Of a DNA stretch of 6,946 nucleotides, positions 1 to 6,460 are shown piece after piece; positions within the stretch are counted from its first letter, which is position 1, and each line of letters opens with the position of its first letter. This stretch comes from Chitinophagaceae bacterium. Its GTDB lineage: Bacteria > Bacteroidota > Bacteroidia > Chitinophagales > Chitinophagaceae. The notes beneath the pieces are model-generated. The model searched no databases. It worked only from the letters and a program-made list of their open reading frames with translations, and was not told where the DNA came from. Location: assembly GCA_025455245.1 (NCBI GenBank), contig JALOMX010000121.1:1-6946 (forward strand), read 5' to 3'. A program made the translations under genes and the position numbers.

Positions 1-23
1 ATAATTGTCAAAAGTGCCTTCAT
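1..23 (-). CDS. possible first codons of a leftward gene, cut by the window edge
   Basis: An ATG at 21-23 on the minus strand opens a frame reading MKALLTI up to the window edge, with no stop. A short basic then hydrophobic start like this could begin a secreted or membrane protein, but seven residues cannot identify a family. It lies 87 bases downstream of the tsaD stop in the same direction. A TATTTTTG element matching the Bacteroidota -7 consensus lies at 40-47, about 17 bases upstream of the ATG. No well-spaced -33 TTTG accompanies it. The call rests only on the start codon and its context, so it is tentative. Confidence 0.25.
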
Positions 24-39
24 AGCATAAACTTTTTAC

Positions 40-76
40 CAAAAATAAAAGTAACAAAAGCAATTCATTTTTGCTT
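40..76 (-). terminator. weak putative terminator after tsaD
   Basis: Downstream of the tsaD stop on the minus strand, AAGCAA and TTGCTT (forward 71-76 and 58-63) can form a 6-bp stem with a 7-base loop. It is followed by a T-rich but interrupted tract (forward 57 down to about 41). The stem is short and has only two G-C pairs, so this would be a weak intrinsic terminator at best. Read-through into any leftward gene is possible. Confidence 0.3.
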
Positions 77-110
77 AAATCGGATATGCCCAGGATATTA
101 AGTTCAAAGG

Positions 111-1073
111 TTATTCCCATGCCGCCCTTGCACTCGGGCTTACATCAAGCCCACTAAATTCCCCTTCAAGAAATTTATAATAACCTGTAATGGCAATCAT
201 AGCTGCATTGTCGGTGCAGTATTCAAATGCAGGAATAAAGGTTTCCCAACCGTGTTTGCTCCCTAATTCAATGAAGGATTTTCTCAGGCCTGAATTCGCA
301 CTTACGCCTCCTGCAAGGCAAATCCGTCTGATGCCCGTTTGTTCAGCAGCCCGTTTCAGTTTTTTCATCAAAGTCTTTATGATAGCCTGCTGAATGGAAG
401 CGCACAGGTTATGTATGTTTTCTTTAATAAAGTCCGGGTTTTCTTTTTGTTGTTTTTGCAGAAAATAAAGAATGGAGGTTTTAATTCCGCTGAAACTGAA
501 ATCCAGACCAGGAATATTGGGTTCTGCAAAAGAATATTTAGGATTTCCTGATTGAGCAAATTTATCAATCAATGGGCCTCCGGGGTAGGGTAGGCCCAGT
601 AATTTGGCGCTTTTGTCAAAGGCTTCACCCGCGGCATCATCAAGGGTTTCCCCGAGGATTTTTAATTGATTTGGGCTTTCTGCAAGAACAATTTGGGTAT
701 GGCCTCCGCTTACTGTAAGGCATAAAAAAGGCTGCATATGATGTACGGAAATGAGGGGAAGATTAAGCCCAAGGGCCAGACTTTTGGCAAAACTCGAACC
801 TACGATTAAGGCGCCGATAAGTCCGGGTGCCTGCGTGTAAGCAATGCCACTCAGTTGTTCCGGAGATAAATTTGCTTTCCGAAGGGCGGAATCTACAACA
901 GGCAGGATGTTTTGCATGTGTGCCCGGCTAGCCAGTTCGGGAACAACTCCTCCGTATTGTTCATGAATAGCCTGACCTGCAACCACATTGGAAAGCATTT
1001 TACCATTATGGCAAACTGCGGCAGAGGTTTCATCGCAAGAAGATTCAATAGCTAAAATAGTAACATCTGACAT
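111..1073 (-). CDS. tsaD: tRNA N6-adenosine threonylcarbamoyltransferase TsaD, with an internal deletion at the metal site
   Basis: TsaD (Kae1/Gcp/YgjD family, ASKHA fold) is the cytoplasmic catalytic subunit that, with TsaB and TsaE, transfers threonylcarbamoyl from TsaC-made threonylcarbamoyl-AMP to A37 of ANN-decoding tRNAs. Family signatures seen are AIESSCDETS (residues 8-17), GGVVPELASRAH (41-52), the VSGGHTQ phosphate loop (121-127), GEAFDKSAKLLGLPYPGGP (149-167), FSFSGIKT (192-199), LAGGVSAN (253-260), TDNAAMIA (287-294, with metal-ligand Asp288) and the SPSARAAW end. The protein has 320 residues; the family usually has about 335-340. The missing part is visible: after HHMQ (111-114) the family normally continues with AHxLAHF and a Pro-rich link before PFLCLTVSGGH, but here PFLC follows directly. 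This removes the second His of HxxxH (E. coli His115). The start ATG is well placed before the first conserved strand. It lies 31 bases after the permease gene and is probably co-transcribed. The identity is certain; whether the encoded enzyme works is doubtful. Confidence 0.96.
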   Translation of the reverse strand: MSDVTILAIESSCDETSAAVCHNGKMLSNVVAGQAIHEQYGGVVPELASRAHMQNILPVVDSALRKANLSPEQLSGIAYTQAPGLIGALIVGSSFAKSLALGLNLPLISVHHMQPFLCLTVSGGHTQIVLAESPNQLKILGETLDDAAGEAFDKSAKLLGLPYPGGPLIDKFAQSGNPKYSFAEPNIPGLDFSFSGIKTSILYFLQKQQKENPDFIKENIHNLCASIQQAIIKTLMKKLKRAAEQTGIRRICLAGGVSANSGLRKSFIELGSKHGWETFIPAFEYCTDNAAMIAITGYYKFLEGEFSGLDVSPSARAAWE

Positions 1074-1104
1074 CGTAAAAACCGTGCAAATGTCGTTTAT
1101 TTTT

Positions 1105-2355
1105 TTAACTCCTGATGGCTACTACGGGATCCAGTTTTGCAGCCGTCCATGCAGGAATAATGCCTGCAAGTAAACCAACACTGATGCTGATGCCAAGACC
1201 TAACGCAATGATACCGGGACTTAGTCCGACTTTAAACGGAAGGGCTGCGCTTAACCCTAAGGTAATCAGAAAAACCAATAACAAACCGATCAAACCACCG
1301 ATGATGCATAGGAAAGATGATTCCATTAAAAATTCTGTCAGAATGGTTGATTTTTTTGCGCCAATGGCCTTTTTCAAACCAATTTGAGATGTTCGCTCCT
1401 TTACCGTTACAAACATGATATTGGCAATGCCAAATAACCCTACAATAAGGCTGAAACCGCCAATTACAAAACCTCCGATGTTTACATTGGCAAAAAAGCC
1501 CTCGAGTGATTTTGTACTTGAAGTAACATCGTTTAAAGCAAAATTGTCATCTTCGGTTGGCTTAAGTTTCCGCACACTCCTCATGATACCCCTTAATTCA
1601 TCTTTGAAGGCCTCAAGTGGTACTCCGGGTTTTCCGCCCACTAGCAAAAAGCGCTCTGCACTTCGTTGATCTACGACCTGTCTGCAAAAATTGAATGGTA
1701 CAATTATGATGTTATCAAAATCCCAGCCTCCTACCATGCTTTGTCCTTGTTTTTTCATGACGCCAACCACGGTAACAAGTCTTCCGCTGATTTCAACAAC
1801 CTTGTCCAATGCATACTCGGCCTTATCAAAAAGTTTGACGGCATTTTCATAACCCATTACCAAAACCGGTGCTCCACTGGCAAATTCGCTTGCCGACAAG
1901 TATCTTCCGTATTCAATTTTTACTTCCTGTATCTGATTGAAATCTTCAGTGGCCCCATACCATACCACATTGGTTAGCATGCTTTCTTTGAACTCAACAT
2001 TGGATCGATTAAATAATAAAAATGCGGCGGCCCTTGCATATTGGCTGCGTTCCTGAATCGGTTTCAACTCTTCATATTTTGGCTGCGGGCGTTTCATATA
2101 TTTCCACCAGGGGAATTCTTTTTCATCGCCGCCGCCCCATGGCCAGGTTTGAATGTAAATCGTACTGCTTCCCAGGTCACTGAGATCATTCTTTATACTC
2201 GATTCAAGGCTTTGAACCGTTGCCAGAACCCCAATGATGCAAAATATCCCTATGGTAACCCCAAACAGGGATAGAAATGTTCTGAGCTTATTAACCCTTA
2301 ACTCATCAAGTGCCATGAGCAGGCTGTTCCAGATTACGGTAAGCGTTTTTCGCAT
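1105..2355 (-). CDS. ABC transporter permease, MacB/FtsX family
   Basis: This is an inner-membrane permease subunit of the MacB/LolCE/FtsX superfamily, whose members couple cytoplasmic ATP hydrolysis to export or mechanotransmission in the periplasm. An amphipathic N-terminus ending in ELRVNKLRTFLSLFGVTIGI leads into membrane helix 1 (about residues 28-48). A large extracytoplasmic MacB-type core domain (about 50-285) contains a Trp-rich WPWGGG and FPWWKYMKRPQP loop (71-92). The FtsX domain follows, with helices at about 292-316, 346-370 and 380-402. The cytoplasmic KERTSQIGLKKAIGAKK segment (319-335) is the usual ATPase-contact region, and the C-terminus PAWTAAKLDPVVAIRS is canonical. At 416 residues it is full length. 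The start ATG keeps the conserved N-terminal helix; Met14 is an alternative. No ATP-binding partner is encoded in the window, so the ATPase is elsewhere, possibly upstream in the pathway's own cluster. The transported substrate cannot be inferred. Confidence 0.93.
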   Translation of the reverse strand: MRKTLTVIWNSLLMALDELRVNKLRTFLSLFGVTIGIFCIIGVLATVQSLESSIKNDLSDLGSSTIYIQTWPWGGGDEKEFPWWKYMKRPQPKYEELKPIQERSQYARAAAFLLFNRSNVEFKESMLTNVVWYGATEDFNQIQEVKIEYGRYLSASEFASGAPVLVMGYENAVKLFDKAEYALDKVVEISGRLVTVVGVMKKQGQSMVGGWDFDNIIIVPFNFCRQVVDQRSAERFLLVGGKPGVPLEAFKDELRGIMRSVRKLKPTEDDNFALNDVTSSTKSLEGFFANVNIGGFVIGGFSLIVGLFGIANIMFVTVKERTSQIGLKKAIGAKKSTILTEFLMESSFLCIIGGLIGLLLVFLITLGLSAALPFKVGLSPGIIALGLGISISVGLLAGIIPAWTAAKLDPVVAIRS

Positions 2356-2358
2356 AAA

Positions 2359-2388
2359 GCAAATTTATTGATCATTCCTGAAGACAAA
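2359..2388 (-). promoter_or_regulatory. Bacteroidota-type promoter for the permease-tsaD transcript
   Basis: On the minus strand a -33 TTTG (forward 2385-2388) is followed 17 bases later by TAAATTTGC (forward 2359-2367). The latter is a full match to the TAnnTTTGC -7 element of the Bacteroidota housekeeping sigma factor. Only three bases separate the -7 box from the permease ATG at 2355. Transcription starting the usual few bases downstream would begin at or next to the start codon, giving a leaderless or near-leaderless mRNA unless the real start is Met14. The elements are seen directly; promoter activity is inferred. Confidence 0.55.
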
Positions 2389-2469
2389 CTCTAAATATTG
2401 ATGAATGGTTTTTTTGGGACATCATTAAGAAATTTTTGTATCCCGGATTGCATTATTCCAAACAAAACA

Positions 2470-2501
2470 TTTCCCTTACCGTTGTCAACCACTAAATTTG
2501 C
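2470..2501 (+). promoter_or_regulatory. Bacteroidota-type promoter for sdhCAB
   Basis: TAAATTTGC at 2493-2501 is a full match to the TAnnTTTGC -7 element, with a one-mismatch -33 (TTTC, 2470-2473) 19 bases upstream. A transcript would start around 2506-2508 and carry an AT-rich leader of roughly 20 bases to the sdhC ATG at 2529. There is no AGGAGG-like sequence before that ATG, which is usual in this phylum. The 173-base divergent gap (2356-2528) holds this promoter and its leftward counterpart. I see no clear operator in between. Confidence 0.55.
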
Positions 2502-2528
2502 AGCACTTCAAAATAAATATTCAGCTAT

Positions 2529-3263
2529 ATGACTTGGAAGCAAGTGTTTACTTCATCCATTGGTAAGAAAATCGTAATGGCCCTTACCGGGATCTTTCTG
2601 ATTCTTTTTTTGATTGTTCATGTCGGGATCAATGCTATGGTTTTTGCAGACCTGAATCTTCCTTTGTGGCCATTCGACAGTAATGAGAATGGGGCAATTT
2701 TTAACAAGGCTGCCCACTACATGGGAAGTACCGTTTTGATCCGGATTCTTGAAATCGGTTTGTTTGCAGGTTTTTTTCTGCATATTATCCAAGGCCTTGT
2801 GCTCGAGTTTGATAACCGTAAAAAAAGAGGTTCGGAGAATTATGCAGTAAGTATTGGAAACAAGGGAAGCAAGTGGTATTCCCGTTCTATGGGGTTGTTG
2901 GGAACCCTTCTGCTGATATTCCTGATTATTCATTGGTATCATTTTTGGCTGCCCGGCAGGGAAATTATGCATCATGAAGCGTTAACTCCGGTTACATATG
3001 ATGGCATAGAAATGCATAATATGTATGCTTTAATGGAATACACTTTTAAAAGCCCGTTGGTGGTCCTTATTTACGTGCTTGCCTGTGTATCGTTGGCCTA
3101 TCATCTGCTTCATGGGTTTCAAAGTGCTTTCAGAACCATTGGGGTTTCAAATAATAAATGGATGGGTCTTGTTAACTCAATAGGTATAGGTTATTCTGTA
3201 ATTGTCCCGTTGCTTTTTGCCCTTATGCCCATTGCCATGCATTTCGGATGGGTAAGCTCATAA
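2529..3263 (+). CDS. sdhC: succinate dehydrogenase / fumarate reductase cytochrome b subunit (class B, di-heme)
   Basis: This is the membrane anchor of complex II, which carries electrons between the SdhB iron-sulfur clusters and the membrane quinone. The 244 residues fit the single-subunit b558 type (as in Bacillus SdhC and Wolinella FrdC) and not the paired SdhC/SdhD type; no sdhD is present. Five hydrophobic helices can be drawn at about 13-38, 68-92, 121-142, 175-198 and 215-238. Histidines suited to bind two hemes b lie in four of these helices: His31, His85, His135 (or 138) and His192 (or 195, in YHLLHGFQSAF, a typical family motif). The N-terminus SSIGKKIVMALTGIFLILFL is characteristic of the family. 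It is the first gene of sdhCAB, and 167 bases separate it from sdhA. The class-B architecture suggests menaquinone as partner; that is inference from family knowledge. Confidence 0.95.
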   Translation: MTWKQVFTSSIGKKIVMALTGIFLILFLIVHVGINAMVFADLNLPLWPFDSNENGAIFNKAAHYMGSTVLIRILEIGLFAGFFLHIIQGLVLEFDNRKKRGSENYAVSIGNKGSKWYSRSMGLLGTLLLIFLIIHWYHFWLPGREIMHHEALTPVTYDGIEMHNMYALMEYTFKSPLVVLIYVLACVSLAYHLLHGFQSAFRTIGVSNNKWMGLVNSIGIGYSVIVPLLFALMPIAMHFGWVSS

Positions 3264-3430
3264 TTATGCAGTTGGGTGTAACGTCAATTTGTTTCTCTGA
3301 AGCCCCTTTATTTATGATCAATAATTGAACAAGAATCAACGCTTTGTGAAACCATAAATAATTTCATTCAGATAAATGAACCTACTGCCTTAAACACATG
3401 TATATTTAAAAATAACTTCAAAGTTTTGAT
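3264..3430 (+). other. sdhC-sdhA intercistronic gap with small inverted repeats
   Basis: This AT-rich gap is long for genes of one complex. It holds an exact 9-bp inverted repeat, TTATTTATG (3308-3316) with CATAAATAA (3353-3361), spaced by 36 bases. It also holds an odd palindrome TCAATaATTGA (3318-3328) and a 6-bp hairpin, TTCATT (3363-3368) with AATGAA (3375-3380). None is followed by a T-run, so none looks like an intrinsic terminator. I found no well-spaced -33/-7 pair; the nearest -7-like string is TATATTTA at 3401-3408. The structures could affect mRNA processing or stability, or be chance in AT-rich DNA. Confidence 0.3.
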
Positions 3431-5404
3431 ATGCTGAACGCAAAAATACCAGCCGGTCCGCTCAATGAAAAGTGGAGTACTTACAAGTCAACCTGCCGAT
3501 TAGTTAATCCCGCCAACAAGCGTAAATTAGAGATAATTGTTGTTGGTACCGGTCTTGCCGGTGCTTCAGCCGCAGCATCTCTTGGTGAATTGGGCTATAA
3601 GGTTAAAGCCTTTTGCTTTCAGGATTCGCCAAGAAGGGCGCATTCTATTGCTGCGCAGGGTGGTATTAATGCTGCCAAAAATTATCAGAATGATGGTGAC
3701 AGTGTTTACAGATTATTTTATGATACCATCAAGGGAGGGGATTATCGTGCACGGGAAGCCAACGTTCATCGCCTTGCCGAAGTAAGTGGTGCCATTATTG
3801 ATCAGTGTGTGGCACAGGGAGTACCTTTTGCCAGGGAATATGGCGGATTGCTGAGTAATCGTTCCTTTGGTGGAACGCAGGTTCAGCGTACATTTTATGC
3901 AGCGGGCCAAACAGGTCAGCAGCTTTTACTTGGCGCCTACAGCGCTATTGAAAGACAAATTGCACTTGGCAATGTTGAAATGTTCAACCGTCATGAAATG
4001 CTTGACGTTGTTGTGATTGAAGGCAAGGCAAGGGGTATTATTGTCCGTGACCTTGTAAGCGGAGAACTCGAAAGACATTTCGGTCATGCTGTTCTGTTGT
4101 GTTCGGGTGGTTACGGAAACGTATTTTACCTGAGTACAAATGCTATGGGAAGTAATGTAACCGCTGCCTGGAAAGCCCATAAAAAAGGAGCTTATTTTGG
4201 AAATCCTTGTTTTACTCAGATTCACCCTACCTGTATTCCGGTAAGCGGCGATCATCAGAGTAAACTCACCCTTATGAGTGAATCTCTCCGTAATGATGGA
4301 AGAATATGGGTTCCCAAAAAGCAGGCAGACGACCGCAAGCCAACCGATATACCTGAAGATGAGCGCGATTACTTCCTCGAGCGCCGCTATCCGGCTTTTG
4401 GTAACCTGGTGCCCCGCGATGTTGCAAGCCGTGCGGCAAAAGAAAGGTGCGATGCAGGATTCGGAGTAGGTACAAGCAAGCAAGCAGTTTACCTCGATTA
4501 CGCCGATGCCATTCAGCGTTACGGAAAAATTGAAGCGAATAAGCAAGGTTTATCAAATCCATCTGATGATGTAATTATAAAACTTGGTAATGAAGTAATT
4601 AAAGAAAAATACGGTAACCTATTCGACATGTATGAAAAGATTACCGGTGAAAACCCATATGAAACGCCTATGCGGATTTATCCCGCGGTGCATTATACCA
4701 TGGGTGGGCTTTGGGTTGATTATGAACTAATGACAACGGTACCGGGTTTGTATGCATTGGGCGAAGCCAATTTCAGTGACCACGGCGCCAACAGGTTAGG
4801 TGCTTCTGCACTTATGCAGGGTCTGGCAGATGGTTATTTTGTCATTCCTTATACCATCGGAAATTATCTTGCCGATGAGATCCATACCAAACCCATTCCA
4901 ACAGATCATCCGGCTTTTGTGGCAGCAGAAAAAGAAGTTGCAGACAGGATTAACCGCTTAATGAGCATTCAGGGAAGCAAGACGGTAGAAAGCTTTCACA
5001 AAAGGCTCGGCAAAATAATGTGGGATAAATGCGGTATGGCAAGAAACGAAGAGGGTTTGAAGCAGGCTATAGAAGAAATCCGTCAATTGAAAGCAGAATT
5101 CTGGAGTGATGTAAAAATACCGGGAGGTATTAACGAAATGAATCCTGAGCTTGACAAGGCAAACCGGGTAGCCGATTTTATTGAGTTGGGTGAATTGATG
5201 TGTCTTGATGCTTTAAGCCGTAATGAAAGCTGTGGCGGGCATTTCCGCGAAGAGTCACAGACACCGGAGGGTGAAGCATTAAGGAATGATGCTGACTATA
5301 TGTATGTTGCCAATTGGGAAATGAAGGGTGAACATGAATGGCAATTGCATAAGGAAATCCTTGATTACGAAGTGGTAAAACCAAGTCAGCGTAGCTATAA
5401 GTAA
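3431..5404 (+). CDS. sdhA: succinate dehydrogenase / fumarate reductase flavoprotein subunit
   Basis: This is the catalytic subunit of complex II. It interconverts succinate and fumarate on the cytoplasmic side using covalently bound FAD and passes electrons to SdhB. The dinucleotide-binding GTGLAG (residues 39-44) opens the FAD domain. His71 in [11 protein letters not shown] is the expected covalent FAD attachment site. Substrate and catalytic residues are in place: His265 (QIHPTCIP), Arg329 (VPRDVASRA), His421 ([10 protein letters not shown]) and Arg455 ([11 protein letters not shown]). The C-terminal helical domain ends with the [19 protein letters not shown] region (600-618). At 657 residues, with a [11 protein letters not shown] start followed by a short extension before the Rossmann fold, it matches the Bacteroidota form and is intact. 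The start ATG fits that conserved N-terminus. SdhB follows after 45 bases. Whether the complex runs mainly as dehydrogenase or fumarate reductase cannot be told from sequence. Confidence 0.98.
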   Translation: MLNAKIPAGPLNEKWSTYKSTCRLVNPANKRKLEIIVVGTGLAGASAAASLGELGYKVKAFCFQDSPRRAHSIAAQGGINAAKNYQNDGDSVYRLFYDTIKGGDYRAREANVHRLAEVSGAIIDQCVAQGVPFAREYGGLLSNRSFGGTQVQRTFYAAGQTGQQLLLGAYSAIERQIALGNVEMFNRHEMLDVVVIEGKARGIIVRDLVSGELERHFGHAVLLCSGGYGNVFYLSTNAMGSNVTAAWKAHKKGAYFGNPCFTQIHPTCIPVSGDHQSKLTLMSESLRNDGRIWVPKKQADDRKPTDIPEDERDYFLERRYPAFGNLVPRDVASRAAKERCDAGFGVGTSKQAVYLDYADAIQRYGKIEANKQGLSNPSDDVIIKLGNEVIKEKYGNLFDMYEKITGENPYETPMRIYPAVHYTMGGLWVDYELMTTVPGLYALGEANFSDHGANRLGASALMQGLADGYFVIPYTIGNYLADEIHTKPIPTDHPAFVAAEKEVADRINRLMSIQGSKTVESFHKRLGKIMWDKCGMARNEEGLKQAIEEIRQLKAEFWSDVKIPGGINEMNPELDKANRVADFIELGELMCLDALSRNESCGGHFREESQTPEGEALRNDADYMYVANWEMKGEHEWQLHKEILDYEVVKPSQRSYK

Positions 5405-5449
5405 TCATTTCATTTATTCTTGTAATTAAGCAAAAGAAACAACGCATTT

Positions 5450-6211
5450 ATGCAACACTATACAATGAATCTGACCCTGAAAGTTTGGCGTCAGAAAAAC
5501 AGCAAATCAAAAGGTCACTTTGAAAGCTATCAGGTAAAGAACATTTCAAGTGAAATGAGTTTCCTGGAAATGATTGATGTTTTAAATGAAGAATTGATAG
5601 CTGAAGGCAAAGATCCAATTGCTTTTGACCACGACTGCCGTGAAGGAATTTGTGGTATGTGTTCTATGTATATCAATGGCCGTCCGCACGGGCCCTGGGA
5701 GCAAAATACGACTTGTCAGTTGCATATGCGTGCGTACAAAGATGGTGACACCATTGTGATAGAGCCGTGGCGCGCCAATGCGTTCCCCGTTATCAAGGAT
5801 CTGATGGTTGACCGGAGCGCCTTCGACCGCATTATTCAGGCAGGTGGGTATATCAGCGTAAATACCGGTAATGCTGTAGATGCCAATGCCATTCCGATTG
5901 AAAAGCAAAAAGCAGATGATGCTTTTATGGCGGCTGCCTGTATTGGCTGCGGAGCTTGTGTTGCAGCCTGTAAAAACAGTTCCGCTATGCTCTTTACTTC
6001 GGCAAAGGTTTCGCAGCTTTCTTTGTTGCCTCAGGGAGATCCTGAACGCAAAACACGTGTGCTGAATATGGTTGCACAAATGGATAAGGAGGGTTTTGGC
6101 GCCTGTACCAATACCGGCGCATGTGAAGCTGTTTGTCCTAAGGGTATTAGCCTGAGCAATATTGCCCGCATGAATGCCGAGTACTTTTCCGCCAGCCTTG
6201 TTGCACAATGA
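5450..6211 (+). CDS. sdhB: succinate dehydrogenase / fumarate reductase iron-sulfur subunit
   Basis: This subunit conducts electrons from SdhA FAD to the SdhC hemes and quinone through three clusters. The N-terminal plant-ferredoxin-like domain carries [2Fe-2S] ligands Cys63, Cys68, Cys71 and Cys89. The C-terminal domain holds Cys164-x2-Cys167-x2-Cys170 plus Cys229 for [4Fe-4S], and Cys174, Cys219 and Cys225 for [3Fe-4S], by alignment to E. coli SdhB. All eleven cysteines expected are present. At 253 residues it is full length. The ATG at 5450 gives an MQHYT prefix; an in-frame ATG at 5465 (MNLTLKVW) begins where many relatives start and could be the true start, which would give 248 residues. 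It is the last gene of sdhCAB. The 45-base gap after sdhA has no promoter or terminator I can see, so the two are likely co-transcribed. Confidence 0.97.
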   Translation: MQHYTMNLTLKVWRQKNSKSKGHFESYQVKNISSEMSFLEMIDVLNEELIAEGKDPIAFDHDCREGICGMCSMYINGRPHGPWEQNTTCQLHMRAYKDGDTIVIEPWRANAFPVIKDLMVDRSAFDRIIQAGGYISVNTGNAVDANAIPIEKQKADDAFMAAACIGCGACVAACKNSSAMLFTSAKVSQLSLLPQGDPERKTRVLNMVAQMDKEGFGACTNTGACEAVCPKGISLSNIARMNAEYFSASLVAQ

Positions 6212-6238
6212 TCATTTTAACTTTCTAAAATAAGTTTT

Positions 6239-6264
6239 AGCCATCCTGCAGGGATGGCTTTTTT
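6239..6264 (+). terminator. intrinsic terminator of the sdhCAB operon
   Basis: AGCCATCC (6239-6246) and GGATGGCT (6252-6259) form a perfect 8-bp GC-rich stem with a 5-base loop (TGCAG). The second arm runs directly into a T tract (6259-6264). It lies 27 bases after the sdhB stop. On the opposite strand the hairpin is not followed by a T-run, so it should act mainly on rightward transcription. Confidence 0.9.
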
Positions 6265-6391
6265 ATTGTCAGCATGCAGGCTTTTCATATAAGAATTACA
6301 TTTAATTCCAACGGGGGAAGTATTTGGATTTTTTATAAACCTATAATGGCTTTTGAAATAATTGAGATCATCGTCCGGTGTTTGAGAAATC

Positions 6392-6430
6392 ATCTGTTTG
6401 AATGAATTTTTAATATTCATTTGAACGGAT
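6392..6430 (+). repeat. imperfect inverted repeat / possible RNA hairpin in the convergent gap
   Basis: ATCTGTTTGAATGAAT (6392-6407) and ATTCATTTGAACGGAT (6415-6430) can pair over 16 positions around a 7-base loop. Thirteen are Watson-Crick pairs and three are G-T pairs (6395/6427, 6399/6423, 6400/6422). The wobbles are stable only in a plus-strand transcript; on the minus strand they become C-A mismatches. A second small hairpin, GGTATT (6433-6438) with AGTACC (6443-6448), lies beside it. Both sit just past the 3' end of the leftward ubiD-family gene, and neither has an adjacent T-run. The rest of the 6212-6460 gap holds only the sdh terminator and AT-rich sequence without a convincing gene. 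Confidence 0.45.
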
Positions 6431-6460
6431 AAGGTATTATTCAGTACCGCTCCGGATCAA

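Noticed and set aside
1086..1094. A GACATTTGC string on the minus strand just before tsaD, resembling the -7 element
   Set aside because: The first base of the box mismatches and no TTG/TTTG lies at the right distance upstream. With only 31 bases after the permease gene, co-transcription is the simpler reading.
3401..3408. TATATTTA upstream of sdhA as a separate promoter
   Set aside because: It lacks the final G of TAnnTTTG and has no -33 TTTG or TTG 17-21 bases upstream.
3926..4546. A 206-codon minus-strand open frame inside sdhA
   Set aside because: It is antisense to a highly conserved, intact sdhA and its product resembles no protein family I know; it is a by-product of the sdhA codon pattern.
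5582..6208. A 208-codon minus-strand open frame inside sdhB
   Set aside because: It is antisense to the conserved cysteine-rich sdhB sequence. Its cysteines and glycines mirror the sense gene, and it has no independent start signals.
6217..6420. A 67-codon minus-strand open frame between sdhB and the ubiD-family gene
   Set aside because: Its end reads through the sdh terminator hairpin and its start lies in the 6392-6430 inverted repeat. It has no recognisable motif or ribosome binding site and looks like chance in a short convergent gap.
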